From the NCBI GenBank assembly GCA_016177145.1, contig JACOVV010000237.1, positions 1 through 7,193 on the forward strand: a stretch of DNA of 7,193 bases. The letters run 5' to 3'. Below, piece after piece: positions 6,589-7,193 of the stretch. The translations under genes and the position numbers were made by a program. This DNA is from Candidatus Omnitrophota bacterium (GTDB taxonomy: Bacteria; Omnitrophota; Gorgyraeia; JACOVV01). Position 1 is the stretch's first letter; the number at the start of each line of letters is the position of its first letter. The notes below the pieces were generated by a model. It searched no databases. It saw nothing but the letters and a program-made list of their open reading frames with translations, and was not told the origin of the DNA.

Positions 6589-6644
6589 TTGCGTCTCCTG
6601 CAAATACTTAAACCAGAAGAAGGATTACTCCTATCTGCCTTATT

Positions 6645-6750
6645 TTAATAGGGTTATAAAAAAAGAACCGCCTCCTGAGTTCCTTATTTCATCGGGCCCC
6701 TTGTATTTAGCGCGTTCTCATGGTTAACTTGTGAGTAGGAATTAATAGGG
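6645..6750 (+). repeat. 9-base direct repeat in the 6589-6777 gap
   Basis: TTAATAGGG occurs at 6645-6653 and 6742-6750, each followed by a TTA-rich stretch (TTATAAA and CTTAAAT). The copies are 97 bases apart. The second lies between the putative -35 and -10 of the small HTH gene, so a paired operator is possible. The remainder of this gap shows an A-run at 6658-6664, a weak GAAC/GTTC hairpin around 6664-6682 without a T-tract, and no recognisable gene. Confidence 0.4.
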
Positions 6751-6757
6751 CTTAAAT
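6729..6757 (+). promoter_or_regulatory. Possible promoter of the HTH-receiver pair
   Basis: TTGTGA (6729-6734) and TTAAAT (6752-6757) are 17 bases apart, giving a predicted start near 6764 and a leader of about 14 bases that contains the GGAGG before the ATG at 6778. An imperfect dyad, CTCA (6717-6720) and TGAG (6732-6735) around GTTAAC (6723-6728), overlaps the -35. Confidence 0.35.
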
Positions 6758-6771
6758 GGATTGAAGTTGGG

Positions 6772-6776
6772 GGAGG
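6772..6776 (+). promoter_or_regulatory. Unusually close Shine-Dalgarno of the HTH gene
   Basis: A strong GGAGG, within GGGGGAGG, is separated from the ATG at 6778 by a single T, whereas 5-9 bases is usual. The next in-frame candidate, TTG at 6796, is 19 bases away, which is too far, so the ATG is kept. Confidence 0.55.
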
Positions 6777-6777
6777 T

Positions 6778-6996
6778 ATGGTATCACACAAGCTTTTGAC
6801 CATACAGGATGTGTCCAGAGAGATCGGAATGCACCCGATGACGGTCTATCGGTTTGCGCAACGCGGCCTTTTACCTGGTTTTAAGGTAGGAGGCCGTTGG
6901 CGTTTTGAGCGAAAACTTCTTAATTCATGGCTGATGGATCAGGTTCAGATTAGCCGGTTACAAGCCGATGCCAAGCGGGAAACAAACGAGAAATGA
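6778..6996 (+). CDS. Small excisionase/MerR-like helix-turn-helix DNA-binding protein
   Basis: The 72-residue product consists almost wholly of a winged helix-turn-helix of the excisionase/MerR type. LLTIQDVSREIGMHPMTVYR (6-25) forms the first two helices, with the recognition helix around HPMTVYRFAQRG. GLLPGFKVGGRWRFERKLLNSWL (30-52) supplies the wing and closing helix, with the family's typical FKVGGRWRF. The last 20 residues are polar. Such proteins bind DNA and act as excisionases or small transcription regulators. No integrase, phage gene or attachment site is nearby, so an excisionase role is not supported. Fourteen bases separate its stop from a receiver gene with a good Shine-Dalgarno, so the two are probably one operon and may act as a split response regulator. 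The binding target is unknown. Confidence 0.85.
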   Translation: MVSHKLLTIQDVSREIGMHPMTVYRFAQRGLLPGFKVGGRWRFERKLLNSWLMDQVQISRLQADAKRETNEK

Positions 6997-7010
6997 TTGA
7001 AGGAGCAAAA

Positions 7011-7193
7011 ATGAAAGATAAAAAGGTGCTGGTGATTGACGATGAAGAAGAGCTTCTGACGCTGCTGAAGGTTCGTTTAGAGAGCGCTGGTTATTCCGTG
7101 AGTTTGGCCAACGATGGGAAAATGGGAATTCAACAAGCGAAAGAACAGAAGCCCCACGTCATCTTATTGGACCTCATGATGCCGGAGATGGAC
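7011..7193 (+). CDS. Receiver-domain response regulator, cut by window end
   Basis: The first 61 residues of a receiver domain are present, with the acidic pair D10-D11 (VLVIDDEEE) and phosphoacceptor D54 in ILLDLMMPEMD. The conserved Thr and Lys and any output domain lie beyond the window, so it could be a single-domain regulator or the N-terminus of a larger one. The Shine-Dalgarno AAGGAG (7000-7005) sits five bases before the ATG at 7011, which settles the start. It follows the small HTH gene by 14 bases and is probably co-transcribed with it. Confidence 0.93.
   Translation, partial: MKDKKVLVIDDEEELLTLLKVRLESAGYSVSLANDGKMGIQQAKEQKPHVILLDLMMPEMD

Noticed and set aside
6199..6603. 134-codon open frame antisense to the CheW-like gene
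   Set aside because: It is opposite the P2-like domain, whose forward reading is coherent; no start signal was seen.
6658..6690. Terminator after the CheW-like gene
   Set aside because: The GAAC/GTTC stem is short and bulged with no following T-run.
6672..6776. CCTCC in the gap pairing with GGAGG to hide the ribosome site of the HTH gene
   Set aside because: Only five pairs over about 100 bases, and the likely promoter lies downstream of the CCTCC.
6778..6996. Phage or integrative-element excisionase
   Set aside because: No integrase, attachment repeat or phage gene is near, and this HTH family is often a plain regulator.

Overview
The window is about 7.2 kb of dense bacterial chromosome with roughly balanced base composition by eye. 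It carries six complete protein genes, a seventh small gene and the start of an eighth. Nearly everything is signal transduction: a c-di-GMP-type riboswitch, GAF and receiver proteins, a membrane HD-GYP phosphodiesterase, a chemoreceptor and a CheW-like adaptor. The one housekeeping gene is a tRNA CCA nucleotidyltransferase. No insertion sequence, CRISPR array, rRNA or tRNA gene was seen. The mix of GEMM riboswitch, HD-GYP protein, many small receivers and chemoreceptors suggests a motile or surface-associated environmental Gram-negative (for example a deltaproteobacterial, Nitrospirota, Omnitrophota or Elusimicrobiota relative). The sequence does not allow a firm assignment.

Positions 1-80 hold most of a GEMM-I (c-di-GMP class I) riboswitch whose first strand lies outside the window. 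It abuts the ribosome binding site of a GAF-domain protein (85-870). That protein has a tail resembling a histidine-kinase dimerisation domain but without the phosphorylatable histidine or an ATPase domain. A four-base overlap leads into a stand-alone receiver protein (867-1238). Nine bases further, on the opposite strand, ends a 7TM-GAF-HD-GYP protein (2999-1248), a predicted c-di-GMP phosphodiesterase.

The HD-GYP gene and the CCA-transferase gene (3071-4393) diverge from a 71-base gap. Both starts lie a few bases from -10-like sequences and have no Shine-Dalgarno, so both may be leaderless. The chemoreceptor gene (4445-5731) starts the same way. It overlaps by four bases a gene (5728-6588) encoding a divergent CheW domain followed by a C-terminal domain resembling the CheY-binding P2 domain of CheA. 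This fusion is the most unusual protein in the window.

After a 188-base gap with a possible promoter and a 9-base direct repeat, a small excisionase/MerR-like DNA-binding protein (6778-6996) precedes a second receiver gene (7011 onward) that runs off the window. Taken together, the region looks like a c-di-GMP and chemosensory input cluster: the riboswitch reads c-di-GMP, the HD-GYP protein probably degrades it, and the receptor/adaptor pair feeds a CheA encoded elsewhere. The functional connection between these parts is inference from proximity.
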